Below are positions 52,116 to 64,000 of a stretch of 64,000 bases of DNA, one piece after another. A program made the translations under genes and the position numbers. Location of the stretch: NCBI RefSeq assembly GCF_018991925.1, contig NW_024729645.1, forward strand, positions 1 to 64,000, written 5' to 3'. A model generated the notes under the pieces. It was given only the letters and a program-made list of their open reading frames with translations, did no database searches and was not told the DNA's origin. The DNA comes from Homarus americanus. Its lineage: Eukaryota > Arthropoda > Malacostraca > Decapoda > Nephropidae. Every line of letters begins with the position of its first letter. Position 1 is the first letter of the stretch.

Positions 52116-54000
52116 TTAGGTTATAAACGTCATGATCGGTTAGGTTAGGTTAGGTTGTAAGGGTCATTCATGTTAGGACTAGAGTGACTTCGCCCCCAAC
52201 AATACTTGATAAAGCTGTTACTGAAGGTGACCTCTCAGTCAGTGGTGGTCAGGAGCACCACACACATCTTCCCACCGGCGAAATACCACAAGTTTGTGAG
52301 GAAATGCTACACATTGTTGTTCACTAGGCTGTGACACTTCATCTGGCGGCGTGATGCTGGGGGCAAGAGTATGTGACAATGTGTGTGTCTCTCACGACCC
52401 ATTGTGTGTTATGGAGCTTTTACGTGACGCAATGTGTAAGGGGTGTGTCGACGTGACGTAATCTGTTATTAATGTTTGTGACGAAAATATATCAGAAGTG
52501 TGTAACGAATAATGAATGTGTTCCAAAATATTAGTATACAAAAGGTGGGGAGTATGAGGGAATGTGAGTTAAAAGAAATGATTGGTGGAATGATTGGTAG
52601 AGAGAGAGAGAGAGAGGGTTAGGAGACCACCCAGAGGTAGCGAGCGGGTGCCGTCAAGAACACCCACCACCAGCGGTTACCAGTTCAACGGTCACTACTA
52701 CGGTCCTCCCTCACCACCCACACCCTCACCCCTGCCTGTGACTCACTCTGTCCTATTATTAACACGGGCAATGTATAACGGTGAAGAAGCGATCATCATC
52801 ATGGTAGGAAATGTCACTCCTTGAACACATATCACCTCCATGTTAACAGCACCAAAACTCCGTCAACTGTGGCTGGTATTCGCTGATATTCACACTACTC
52901 CCGGGCGTTAGTGATAGGAGGCTACTTAACAATTTCAGCTAAGATCTAATTATAGTTATTAAAGTTATTGTAAACTCGGAGGTGTGGTGGACGGACAGAG
53001 AAGGACAAGCCAACGGACGGACAAGGTACAGCTCCCCCACCACGCTCTCCCTCCCAGCGGTTTATTACAGTAATACAAAAAGAAATATTGCAAATTGAAT
53101 CTTTTCTCTTCTTACATCCGGTTCTCCATCCCGGTCATTCAGAGATTCTCAAGAATTGACAATATACTCGCAGCTATTTTGTGTATCACCGTCAATTCCA
53201 TGTTATTTTCATACGTAATTTCCCTCGCAGCAAACAGTTAAGATGGCTGGTCAAACACTCAGCTTTTAATGAGGGGTGACGTACTGTCGTTTACCAGGTG
53301 TTGGCTGCAGGACTCACCTATAACCACCTCCACCCCATCCGACACCCTCCTCCCAACCCCAGCCTCCGGACACTAACTAGGGTGTGTTGTTGACGAATGA
53401 TCTGGTAACTGTGCCGGGATCTACATTACATACATCTGTGTCGGACACCTGCCCCGTAAACCACCGGCATTGCCCCTAGTGTCGTGCATCCCTTGCTCTA
53501 TGTACTCACACCTCTATCTTAAGAACACAAAGTTTTTAACCAAGTATCTTTAGGAGTTGAACATTGGTCTATCGTACGTTCAACACTGTTCATTATGTAC
53601 CTTAACAATTACAACTAGCGTACACATTTGCTCCCCTCGTACTAAAAATATTATAACCCTAGGAAAACTAATATCAATATTGTTAAATAAAAGTTAAATG
53701 AGAACTTTAGATCTATGCTGTAAATCAATAACTATAAAAGATTGATCAATATTGGTAAAAAAAAAATCAACTGGGCAACACAAAACTGCAGCGAACTCTT
53801 AACCCTGATGTATACAAACTCTACAGCACTATTAATGGAGCTGTATTATTGTAACAAGATGTGTGTGTGTGGGGGGTCACACCTACACCCCACAAGAGCC
53901 AACATGACCACCACGCTCACTGACTGACGCCCCAACACACCGCCTCTTACTTATTTACCTCCCTGCAGTTCACCAACAGCTGGTGTACACGTGTGCCTTA
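52116..54000. other. unannotated 1.9-kb interval
   Basis: Contains a GTTAGGTTAGGTTAGG word at 52138-52155 and a (GA)n at 52598-52616. No gene recognised. Confidence 0.4.
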
Positions 54001-54002
54001 CC

Positions 54003-54430
54003 TCCCCACCCTAACCCTATCTTAACCTAACCTGGCATTAAATTAACCTACCCTAGCCTTACCTTAACATAATCTTACTTTAATCTAACGTATCTGTAAT
54101 TTAAGATTCCCCTAACCTAACCTAACTCTATATAACGTAACCTTATCCTAACATGGTCTTAACCTACCCTGACTTAGCCCTACCCAAACTAAACAAATCG
54201 TAACATATTGTAACCTACCATAACCTACATCCAAACGTAGCCTAATGTAGCCTAAAATATGTAACCCAATCTAGGCTCAGCTAACCTAATCTAATGTCAC
54301 GGAAGCTAACCTAACCCAAAGTTGAATTAACCGACCGTAATCTAACGACACCTAAATTTCAACAATCCCTACCCAAGCTAATGTAACCAAAGCTAACATA
54401 ATCTCACGTGACCCCAAGCTAAGAAAACAA
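54003..54430 (-). repeat. degenerate CCTAA (telomere-like) tract, 0.43 kb
   Basis: Long stretch of diverged CTTAACCTAACCT words, the longest telomere-like tract of the window. No pure array. Confidence 0.65.
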
Positions 54431-56194
54431 CTGGACTTTGAGGTGGTTTGGTTTTCAGAATTATAATTGGCGGGTATTTGACCTGGTGGAGTTTTGTTCA
54501 TGTACAGTATAGAGCTGCCTTAAACGAGAGAGAGAGAGAGTGTGTGTGTGTTATCGTCGTCCTGAGGTGGTTGCTGCTGAGGTGTTCTGAGTGTTTAGTG
54601 ACAGGTGTGGTGGTAATACTGCTTAACTTGACAACAACTGCAACTGAACTAATGTCGTTTCTTATCTCTCTACCACACACACACTCACACAAAGCACAGC
54701 ACAAGGTTAGCCTTACATCAACAAACCCGACGTCATCAAATCCAGGGCTAACTGATGCACTCCACCTCACACCCCAGACATCACCACATGAACGGCACCA
54801 ACAGGAAGGTAACCCGCCCTCAGCAAAACCTGTACCCACACGGTTAGTAGACATGTTATGTAGCTTTAGGGTGGTACCTTCTTCCTCAATGGGTACACCA
54901 CCGTCGAGAGCCACTACCACTCACGTACTCCGCTCTGGCCCTCCCTCCCTCTCACCAATGTTGACGTCCTTTTCATCACAATCCCACTAAAAGCTATATC
55001 CATTAACACTAGCAATGCTTATGTGCCTGAGAACACCACAGGCCAGACACACCTGGGAGCTGGATTCCACTTGAGACTTATCACGCTTTGTTCTGAAGAC
55101 GTGACACCATTCAAAGATTCTTCTCGATGAACACTCGTTTGTCCAACACACACTGTAACTTGTCCCAGCTATCAATGGTTCCTCAGGCACTGTCGACCAA
55201 TCACCAACTAATCTAAAGACAAGCAAGCATGACCTTCTCACGTCTTCCTTGTTGGCGCCAGTAATGTTGTGCACTTCACCTTACTCGGGGAAAAGTGTTT
55301 TCCCAGTGATGTAGCTCAACACCTGAGCGAGGCAACATGAATCACCGCCGTCACTACAGTTGTAACTGACCTCTTTACTCCAGTCACTTGCAAGACTGTT
55401 GGTAGGCAGTGTTTGTGTGTGATCTTGTCACCTTGTTTCATCCATACACGTCCGTATATATGTATGTATTTATTTCACAGAGAAGGAATGTTGGCTATTA
55501 TTACCGGACAGAGATGTAGGTGACAACAGTAACTTAAGGTTACCCCAGTAACAGCCTGGCGTGGCTCAACAAGGTCATGGTCACGGCGGGGTGAAGGAGG
55601 CAAAGCAAACATATATTTTTTTTTATTGCCGTGATGGATCAGGCGAGGCACACGTGGCAATGTGTCGTCTGAGAGGCACTATCAGAAATAAGTCACCCAT
55701 AATCAGGCTAGCCTTACCTAGACCCCTCATAGATTGACTAAAAATATATTAATGAGGTGAGTAATAATGTGGATGTGTGTCCTTCAGGAGTGGTCAACTG
55801 TGTGCAGACGGAGACGTGAGGGAACAGGGAGGTACATGAAGAAGTGCGAGGACTGAAGAAGGTGAATGACGAAGATGATCAAGAACGGAATAGAACAGGT
55901 GATAAACGGTGTGTGTGGCTACTGAGAGGGGAGTCCATGGTTTGTTAACAACCCATGCAGGTGGAGCAGCAGCAGGAGCGCGCGCACACACACACACAAA
56001 CAGCTGCTATATAGATATCATCTGCTAACAACGTCTGTTATACATCCATCACTGACAAATACACTGCTCACCTGCCCATGAAATTCATATCACTTTGCTT
56101 TGAATTCGTAAGTTTATCTAATGAAACAAAAAAGACAATCTAACTTCTAATAAAGTACTAACAAACTTCTTTGAGTATCCCGTGAGAAAGAAAG
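54431..56194. other. unannotated interval with overlapping open frames
   Basis: A 180-codon plus frame (54448-54990) overlaps a 140-codon minus frame (54498-54920), and a 95-codon minus frame follows at 54987-55274. None shows a recognised domain. (GA)n-(GT)n lies at 54528-54551. They may be chance frames in a GC-balanced region, or a decayed element. Confidence 0.3.
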
Positions 56195-56302
56195 GTGTTC
56201 AGGTGGGTGGGTGTTCGGGTGGGTGTTCGGGTGGGTGTTCGGGTGGGTGTTCAGGTGGGTGTTCAGGTGGGTGTTCAGGTGGGTGCTCAGGCGGGTGCTC
56301 AA
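56195..56302. repeat. 12-bp minisatellite, about 8 copies
   Basis: GGTGGGTGTTCG and GGTGGGTGTTCA units in tandem, encoding SGGC repeats in one frame; non-coding by context. Confidence 0.95.
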
Positions 56303-56767
56303 GTATAATATCTCACACAATATATAAGACGCCCCTGAGAACTATTTTCTCGCCACTAATCTGGAATGTTTACAACGCGTTGGAATTGTAAGGTTTTCAG
56401 GTCAAGGTCCATTTACGACTGATAAACAAAACCCCACAGTAATTAATATTATTTTATGTCACCTGACCAAACACAACCATGGGATGAATATTGTATCATT
56501 AAAAAAATACTGTCATAACACATTACCACCCTCCCCCCCTCCCCACACACAGAGCCATTTACTTCCCATGTAAATTGCTGTAGTTGTCTCAAGCATTACA
56601 CAGGAGGGAGGAAGACAGACTGACGGACGGACGGACGGACGGAGGTTGAGGAGGAAGACGGACAGAGGTTAAAACTATTAAGTGTCGCTGGAGACTTCCG
56701 GAAGGCGGCGTAATCCACCTCCGGCCCCCTTACCCTGGATTAATGACCGGATTTAATAAGGTATAAG

Positions 56768-56770
<3 letters not shown>

Positions 56771-56813
<43 letters not shown>
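56771..56813. repeat. (TG)n microsatellite
   Basis: About 21 TG units. Confidence 0.97.
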
Positions 56814-56814
<1 letters not shown>

Positions 56815-57200
56815 CCACCGTCATGCTCCCCGGCTGGTGATGGTGAGGGTTGAAGGATGCTGACAGGAACAGTCTGGTTGATCAAGTTGTCATCCGGGAA
56901 GCAACCTGGTCTCTCCCCTCATACACCCAGCTGCTGTGTGTATGGGGGGGTGGTGAGTGGGAGTGTGTGAGGGTGTATGAGGAGGCAGTGAGGTATGACG
57001 GGGAGGAGTATGAGGTATGAGGGGGGGTAGAGGTGAGGGGAGGTGGGGTGTATGAGGGGGACAGGGGAGTAGGAGGGTAGAGTGGAAGAGTATGAGGGGG
57101 AAGTTAGGGTGTATGAGAGGGGAGTGGGGAGAGAGGGAGAGAGGGAAGACTCAGGGATCTATGCCAGGTAAACGCCATGTAAAGCCGTGTACAAACACCT

Positions 57201-57280
57201 GAAGAAGAAGAAGAAGAAGAAGAAGAAGAAGAAGAAGAAGAAGAAGAAGAAGAAGGAAGAGGAAGAGGAAGAGGAGGAGT
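57201..57280. repeat. (GAA)n microsatellite
   Basis: About 18 GAA units passing into GGAAGA repeats; preceded by purine-rich GGGGAGT-type sequence from about 56940. Confidence 0.97.
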
Positions 57281-57568
57281 GAGCTGGATTTAATGGTCTA
57301 TATCTTACTCAGGACGGAGCCAGCCGACTTTTACTAAGGCCAGCCCGAGCAATCACACTCGCCTGACGTCCCCCCCCCCCTTTCCTTCACCCCGTAATGA
57401 CATGGTTACAAACACTACGCCAGACGCACGTTCGCCCGCCCTGGCAAGTATATGTACTAGTGTGGTTTTGTAATTTCTGTACATTTCCTGTTGTTCCCAA
57501 TATAATTTAATATTCAATTGAAAAATAAGGTTTTAAAATTTATGTAACAACTAAAAATACAATTACAC

Positions 57569-57630
57569 CTACTACTACTACTACTACTACTACTACTATA
57601 TATAATAATAATAATAATAATAATAACAAT
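57569..57630. repeat. compound (CTA)n-(TAA)n microsatellite
   Basis: About 10 CTA units, then about 9 TAA units. Confidence 0.95.
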
Positions 57631-57954
57631 AATTATACAAATAATAATACTGATAATAGTAACAACAGTAACAGCGATGATAATAATAATATAAAAATAA
57701 CGTAAATAATAAAATTTAATAAAACAATTGATAAATATTAATAAATAATAAAAGTATTAATAACTTTTGTCACAAAAAAATTCTCGCTGTAACACTGACG
57801 TCTCTTTAGAAGCTGTTATGTTACAGGAAATTTGTGTAACTAGATATTACAGGTAATCCCTAAAATGTTCAGGTATGTAATGTAATCCTAAATTGTCAGG
57901 GAATTCTTGTAATCACTACGACCGTCAATACCTAACCTAATTATTTACTGTTTT

Positions 57955-58085
57955 AAGTTAGGTTAGGTTGGGTTAGGTTGGGTTGCAGCGATCACATCAA
58001 ATTCCTGAACCTTTTAAGGATAAGGGAAATTCCAGAACCTTTTAGGGATAACATAAAATACCTAAACATTTTAGGGATTAAATGA
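57955..58085. repeat. TTAGG word cluster and about 30-bp repeat
   Basis: TTAGGTTAGGTTGGGTTAGG at 57958, then three diverged copies of an ACCTTTTAGGGATAA-containing unit. Confidence 0.7.
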
Positions 58086-58123
58086 AAAAATCCCCCAGTA
58101 ACATAAATAAATCCCTAGTAACA

Positions 58124-58935
58124 TGTATAGGTGTCCCAGTGTGTACCGGGGTGTCCTAATGTGTACCGGGGTGTCCTAGTGTGTACCGGGGTGTCCTAAT
58201 GTGTCCCGGGGTGTCCTAATGTGTAGCGGGGTGTCCCAGTGTGTACCGGGGTGTTCTAGTGTGTACCAGGGTGTCTAGTGTGTACCAGGGTGTCCTAGTG
58301 TACCGGGGTGTCCTAGTGTGTGGTGTCCAGTGTGTGCCGGGGTGTCTAATGTGTAGCCTAGTGTGTACCAGGGTGTCCTAATGTGTACCAGGGGTGTCCT
58401 AGTGTACCAGGGTGTCCTAATGTGTAGCGGGTGTTCTAGTGTGTACCGGGGTGTTCTAGTGTGTACCAGGGTGTCCTAGTGTGTACCAGGGTGTCCTAAT
58501 GTGTAGCAGGGTGTTCTAGTGTGTACCAGGGGTGTCCTAGTGTGTACCAGGGTGTCCCTAATGTGTAGGGTGTCCCAGTGTGTACCAGGGTGTCCTAATG
58601 TGTAGCAGGGGTGTTCTAGTGTGTACCAGGGGTGTCCCTAATGTGTACCAGGGTGTCCTAGTGTGTACCAGGGTGTCTAGTGTGTACCGGGGTGTCCTAG
58701 TGTGTACAGTGGTGTCTTAGTGTGTACCAGGTGTCCTAGTGTGTACAGTGGTGTCTTAGTGTGTACCGGGGTGTCCTAGTGTGTACCGGGGTGTCCTAGT
58801 GTGTACCGGGGTGTCCTAGTGTGTACCGGGGTGTCCTAGTGTGTACAGTGGTGTCTTAGTGTGTACCGGGGTGTCCTAGTGTGTACAGTGGTGTCTTAGT
58901 GTGTACCGGAGTGTCCAAGTGTGTGTCCCGGAATG
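58124..58935. repeat. 20-bp minisatellite, about 40 copies
   Basis: GTGTACCGGGGTGTCCTAGT in tandem, with CCAGGG, ACAGTGG and TAATGTGTAGC variants. Beyond 58935 it decays into TATCCCAA/TGTCCCA-type sequence up to about 59160. Confidence 0.95.
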
Positions 58936-59818
58936 TCCCGGTGTCTCTCTTGGTGTCCCAAGAAATCCAAGGACATTCTATCCCAATGAATTCCAGTGTG
59001 ACCCAGTATACCCGTGTCCCAGTATATCCCAATGATGTCCCAATCTATTTAAAGATCATGGGACAATTATATCCCAATATGTTCCCTGAATATCCCAAGC
59101 TATCCTAGTACAATACATCCCAAGGTATGTATCCCAAGCCCGTCCCGACATCCCACCCAGACAAAACATTTCCCGGGTGAGCGTGAGGGCCCCGCGAGCG
59201 ATACTCAGTGACACCCAGCTGAGCGAGAACCTCAACCGAGTGAAACTGATCGAAACGTTGTGGGCGGAGGGTGGAGGGTCTGGCCACGCCCACAATACAG
59301 TGAATGGGGGAAAATTCAACCCAGGAGGAGAGGGAAGGTGGGGATGGGAGGTGGGGAGAGGAGGAATGGGAGGGGAGGAGAAGGAGGGTAGGGGCGTCGA
59401 TATTACTGGGTAAGTGCTTGAGCCTTGGTCTACCGCTGCTACGACACGGATTTCCTTGCGTCTTTCTACTCGTCTACCTGTTTCGACTACGCTCCTTAAA
59501 ATATATCTGTTGTTTAAGTATTAATATTTTTATAACACTTTTACTGTGCCATTGGAAACTATTATATCACATATTTTCATGTTGATAGAAATTACCATCG
59601 CAATAATTATATGTTTTGCCGTCAAGACTTTATCCTGACTGTTTGTCCCTTTGTTTTTTAACCCCAACACTATCCACGTTGTATCGCTTCTACTACTGCA
59701 TATTAACTCTACTGTAAGATTGTGTATATATTCATAATAAAAATGTACATAAAAAAAACCGGATCAATAAAAAAAGGCAACATTCTAAATTTTACCAACA
59801 CCATGTTAAATGTTGCAA
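58936..59818. other. interval after the 20-bp array, candidate exon only
   Basis: A plus-strand open frame at 59177-59413 ends at a GGGTAAGTGC donor-like site, with GC-rich sequence around 59190-59290. No domain is recognised and its right part is purine-rich low complexity, so it is not called as a gene. Confidence 0.25.
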
Positions 59819-59885
59819 TCCAGATGATACTTGAAGTTATGTAATAATTCCTTGAGATAAATGTACAGTATATATCAGGTGCCAC
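59819..59885. repeat. dispersed repeat B, copy 2
   Basis: Direct-orientation partner of 31942-32002; shared blocks AATAATTCCT, GAGATAA and TGTACAGTAT. Confidence 0.6.
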
Positions 59886-60063
59886 TGAGAGAGTTCAGGC
59901 TTTCACTTGGTTAAATAAACTGTTTCAATATCAGAGTCTCTACATGATCTACCTGCGCATTATACTAAGTCTGTTTTCGCTTCTACATGTGTATCTACTC
60001 GTATCTAGTTATCTACAATACATCCCTTATGAAGAACGATGTAGATATATAATAAGCAGGAAG

Positions 60064-60690
60064 GAAAAACTACATTGCCTGAGGGAGGGAGAATGAGGGA
60101 GGAAGGAAGGGTGAAGGAGGAAAAGTGAGGGAGGGAGGGAGGAGGGAAGGCGGGTGAGGGAGGTAATGGGGGATAGGAAGGGAAGGAGGGAGAAGGTAAC
60201 ATGATAAGGAGGCAGGAAGGAAAGGAAAAGTGGGTAGTAGAAGGGAGAGCGGAGAAGTGGCAAGTCGAAAGAGAGAGAAAAGGGGGAGGTGAGGGGTAGA
60301 AAAGGAAGAAGGGGGAAGGAAGAGAGGGGAGAGAAGTAATTCAGAGGAGTACTTAGGCTTATTACAGCCACCCTCACCTCCTCTCCCACCCCATTCCTTT
60401 ATTATCACCCTTCTTTTCTTTTTCCAGATTTTCTCCCTCCCCTCCCTTATCGTCTCCTCTTCAATCCTCCTCCTTCCTTTCCTCACCGTCTCAAAATTCC
60501 AACCTTCTCTCCCTTTCTCTCCTCTCCCTTCTTCCAGTGTCTCCATGTTCATAACTTCTCTCTCCTCCTACCTCCCCCTCCTCTCTCCTTTTCCTCAATG
60601 TCTGTGAATTCCTACCTTCTCTTTCCTCTTCTTCCCTCCCTCGCCCTCTCCCCCTCTCTCCCTCCCTACCCCACAAAGTTAAAGTAGCAG
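60064..60690. repeat. purine tract switching to pyrimidine tract
   Basis: 60064-60350 is almost all purine (GGGAGGAAGG-type) and 60370-60690 almost all pyrimidine (CCTCCTTCC-type) on the plus strand, so the two halves are roughly inverted in composition. Confidence 0.85.
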
Positions 60691-60729
60691 GCTGCCTCCC
60701 TCGCAGATGGTATAGTCTCATATTTTCCA

Positions 60730-61185
60730 CCTGTCTGCCACCTACAACACCTAACCCACGCCCACCTACACCATAACAACACCCCGCCTACACCATAACA
60801 ACACCGCCCACCTACACCCCTTCTACCACCTACAACATAATAACGTCCCCACCTACATCCCCTTCCTCCCACACCCTATTTTCACAACCTTCTCCGCCAT
60901 CTCTACAACCCTCACCCATCCCACCTTCACAATCCCTCCCCACCTTCTCCCCACCTTCACAGCCCCTCCCCACCTTCTACCCCCTCCCCACCTACACCCC
61001 TCCCCAACAGCCCCTCCCCATCTTCACAACCCCCTCCCCCTACACAACCCCCTCCCCACCTACACAGCCCCTCCCACAGCCACCCCCCCACCTACACACC
61101 CCCTCCCCACCTTCACAGCCCCTCCCCCCTCCCCACCTTCACAACCCCCTCCCCACCTACAACCCCCTCCCCACCTACACAACCC
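60730..61185. repeat. C-rich CCCCTCCCCACCTACAC repeat
   Basis: Irregular tandem of CCTCCCCACCTACA and ACACCATAACAACACC modules. Confidence 0.85.
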
Positions 61186-61280
61186 CAATGCTTCACTAAA
61201 TACCAAAACGTTCCCATCAACCTCCGCCTCACATCTTACGGTACAGTTCACCAAGTAAACCAACGGCTGAAAGTACGAAA

Positions 61281-61390
61281 ACTGTACCTGTATTTGTCTG
61301 TACCTGTATTTGTCTGTACCTGTATTTGTCTGTACCTGTACTTGTCTGTACCTGTATTTGTCTGTGCCAGTGTTTGTGTCTGTACCTTAA
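61281..61390. repeat. 16-bp minisatellite, about 6 copies
   Basis: TCTGTACCTGTATTTG in tandem with few changes. Confidence 0.93.
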
Positions 61391-61482
61391 ACGTCATCTA
61401 TGTCTGTACCTGTATTTATGCACTGTAACTAACTCAAGGGCCTGTGCTTGTGTACCTCTACCTGTAACCGATATGTAACTGT

Positions 61483-61788
61483 ATCTGGGTGTACCTGTAG
61501 GAGTACCTGGGTGTACATTGTAGGAGTACTTGGGTGTACCTGTTTGAGTACCTGGGTGTACCTGTAGGAGTACTTGGGTGTACCTGTAGGAGTACTTGGG
61601 TGTACCTGTAGGAGTACTTGGGTGTACCTGTAGGAGTACTTGGGTGTACCTGTAGGAGTACCTGGGTGTACCTGTAGGAATACCTGGGTGAACCTGTAGG
61701 AATACCTGGGTGTACCTGTAGGAGTACCTGGGTGTACCTAGATGTACCTGTAGGAGTACCTGGGTGTACCTGTAGGAGTACCTGGGTG
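61483..61788. repeat. 22-bp minisatellite, about 14 copies
   Basis: TACCTGTAGGAGTACTTGGG plus TG, with a few shortened or CTGG variants. Minus frames (YSYRYTQVLLQVHPG-like) are artefacts. Confidence 0.96.
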
Positions 61789-61871
61789 AGGCAGCGGTAG
61801 GAGGTAGGTGGAGCTTCACCCAATGGTCAGCTTTAAGAGAGGCATCCTCGTGGTGCTTCCTGACGGTACAC

Positions 61872-62100
61872 ACCTGCACCACACCTGTCCTTCATACAGA
61901 CCTGCACCACACCTGTCTTTCATACAGACCTGCACCACACCTGTCCTTCATACACACGTGCACCACACCTGTCCTTCATACACACCTGCACCACACCTGT
62001 CCTTCATACACACCTGCACCACACCTGTCCTTCATACACACCTGCACCACACCTGTCCTTCATACACACCTGCACCACACCTGTCCTTCATACACACCTA
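61872..62100. repeat. 28-bp minisatellite, 8 copies
   Basis: CCTGCACCACACCTGTCCTT plus CATACACA in tandem, nearly identical units. Confidence 0.96.
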
Positions 62101-62254
62101 TATGAGTCCACACGAGATACATACCAAGTACGTCATTACTCAAGGTAAGCCAATCAGTTCGCCCCATGCCCGCATACACGTGGACTTGATTTTTTTTTTA
62201 CCTCCACCCAAGGGTAGGTCGTCCCAGCCAACCATTACCATGTAAAACTTGCAC

Positions 62255-62900
62255 TCTAACCGGATTGGTTCACGTCATTATACCCCCGCCCCACCTCCAC
62301 GGGTCATCCAATCACCATCCGGAATTATAACAACCCCCCCTTCCCCAACTTGAGTAAACCTATCATCGTCCAGGATTATAAGCCGTTCTCGGTCACACCA
62401 ATCACCATCCGGAATTATAATACTCCCTAAGTCTACCAATCACTGTACGGGATTATAATACTCCCCTCCCCCCTTTAAGTCTACCAATCACTATCAAGGA
62501 TTATAGTACCCCCCCTGAACCTACCAATCACTGTATGGGAAGTCAGTCTCCCAATTCATTCACAGTTGAGGATTATCACATTGCCTACCGAGATTAACCA
62601 ATCACCGACCAGGATTACAGCACTCCTTCGGTTCAACCAATCACCACACGGGTTCATCTCATCCCACAGGTCACCCATTTACACTTCAGGTCTATTCCAC
62701 CCCCTCGGGGTTATCCTATCATCATTCAGAATATTATCCCAAGTCGGGATTATCCAATCACCACTCAGGAATATTACCCCCTCCCTAAGAATCAGCCAAT
62801 CAACAATAGGGAATATTACCCCCTCCCTAGAGATCAGTCAATCACCACTCGGGAATATTACTCCCTCCCTCGGGATCAGCCAATCACCACCACAGTTGGA
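62255..62900. repeat. diverged CCAATCA-containing array
   Basis: Irregular repeats of 35-60 bp, each with CCAATCAC followed by a GGATTATAA or GGGAATATTACC block and a C-rich run. Ten exact CCAATCA words lie between 62308 and 62886, all on the plus strand. Confidence 0.8.
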
Positions 62901-63080
62901 CAATACAGTATACTGTATATTAGAGCCTCACCAAGTCTTCCTCCTCCCGCTCACTTAACATAAATAAAACATAGTATTTCATTATCCTAATTGCAGAATG
63001 AAACTTTTCCTCAAGTACAGTAATTTGTTATTATATAATTTTCGCAATCCGACTCGCTATATTTAAGAAGTCATATTAGG

Positions 63081-63144
63081 TGTGTGTGTTTATGTATGTA
63101 TGTATGTATGTATGTATGTATATGTATGTATGTATGTATGTATG
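63081..63144. repeat. (TATG)n microsatellite
   Basis: GT run, then about 13 TATG units with one TATATG break. Confidence 0.95.
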
Positions 63145-63237
63145 AAGAAGTTTATAATGTATCTTCGAGCCAAAATAGTTACGGTTTTAAAACCTTTGAT
63201 CCCTCAAGCTTAAAAAGAAAGAAAAATCACTTGAGTT

Positions 63238-63240
<3 letters not shown>

Positions 63241-63335
<95 letters not shown>
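63241..63335. repeat. (AT)n microsatellite
   Basis: About 47 AT units. Confidence 0.97.
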
Positions 63336-63336
<1 letters not shown>

Positions 63337-63537
63337 TAACAACCCTGAAATTTTTGTACGTGTTTAAGGTCAGCGGTTCAATCTTTATATGGGAATGATA
63401 TTTTTGGTTCAAAGATTAACTACGTAAATGTTTTATTTATACATACATACATATACACACAAGTTCCTTAAAACAGCACCGAGCGAAATTTGAACTCCGA
63501 ATATACGTAATGACTATCTATGTACCGTAACGCACTA

Positions 63538-63621
63538 TATGAAGCACACCTCAGACTACATGAACCACGCTTCACACTACATGAACCACACCTCACACTA
63601 CATGAAGCACACCTCACACCT
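63538..63621. repeat. 21-bp minisatellite, 4 copies
   Basis: ACATGAACCACACCTCACACT in tandem with single-base variants. Sequence from 63622 to 64000 shows nothing recognisable. Confidence 0.9.
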
Positions 63622-64000
63622 GACTTACTATATTACTATTGCTCCTTCAGTATTGCTAAAATGATGCTATTGATGCTATTTTTAAATGTTGTTCTCATAT
63701 CACGCCTTGAACCAGCTAGCAAAATTTATCACAAGAACCTTCGTGAATCTGTGGTCATGACACTATTTAGTTACCATGAAGAAATTACGACCCTGGCATA
63801 AACAACAACGCCAGTGCCAGCAATTAACAGTGCCTGGTGTTGTCCTGAGCCCCGTCCTTATGTGGTTATTATGAAAGGTACCTCAGACGAACGTTCGCTT
63901 GCCTTCTACCTACAGTGGCTTTCTTTCAGGGTAGGAATATTAGATACCTCTTCATCAAGTGCACCATCTCTCCCTCCCTCCTACCTATCCCACCTCACCC

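Overview
The window is a stretch of animal nuclear DNA, most likely from an arthropod and probably a decapod crustacean. This is an inference from three things: the protein encoded by the exons resembles insect and crustacean Chip more than vertebrate LDB1; degenerate TTAGG/CCTAA blocks (the arthropod telomere word) are scattered throughout; and the DNA is extremely rich in micro- and minisatellites. There is no prokaryotic gene organisation. Almost all open frames are chance, or are by-products of tandem repeats that lack stop codons.

One gene can be supported: a Chip / LDB1 (LIM-domain-binding, CLIM/NLI) orthologue on the minus strand. Six consecutive coding exons lie at 32684-32759, 22449-22551, 19806-19978, 18787-18996, 18027-18150 and 7772-7905. 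All have GT-AG borders and matching phases, and together they encode about 273 residues. They cover most of the dimerisation domain, the Ldb1/Chip conserved domain (SSDP-binding) and the basic nuclear-localisation stretch. The N-terminal exon or exons (expected above 32760) and the C-terminal LIM-interaction-domain exon or exons (expected below 7772, probably before position 1) were not found. The gene therefore extends beyond the window at the low-coordinate end and possibly at the high end too. The 3' intron is over 7.7 kb, two further introns are about 10.1 kb each, and the 5' part is unresolved.

Layout: 1-7771 is AT-rich intron with a possible Tigger-like element. 7906-18026 is an intron holding a hAT-type MITE with an 8-bp target duplication, a 1.7-kb Tigger/pogo-like element inserted inside a TA microsatellite, a second Tigger-like MITE, and another long (AT)n. 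18027-22551 is the compact coding core. 22552-32683 is an intron with two large minisatellites and a decayed non-LTR retrotransposon reverse transcriptase. 32760-64000 is dominated by minisatellite arrays (34.5, 35.8-37.1, 37.9-39.4, 39.9-40.8, 41.0-43.1, 45.1-45.8, 58.1-58.9, 61.3-62.9 kb). It also carries TTAGG-like tracts, a hairpin MITE family at 43.8-52.1 kb and a CCAAT-rich array at 62.3-62.9 kb. No function beyond the Chip gene can be assigned with confidence.
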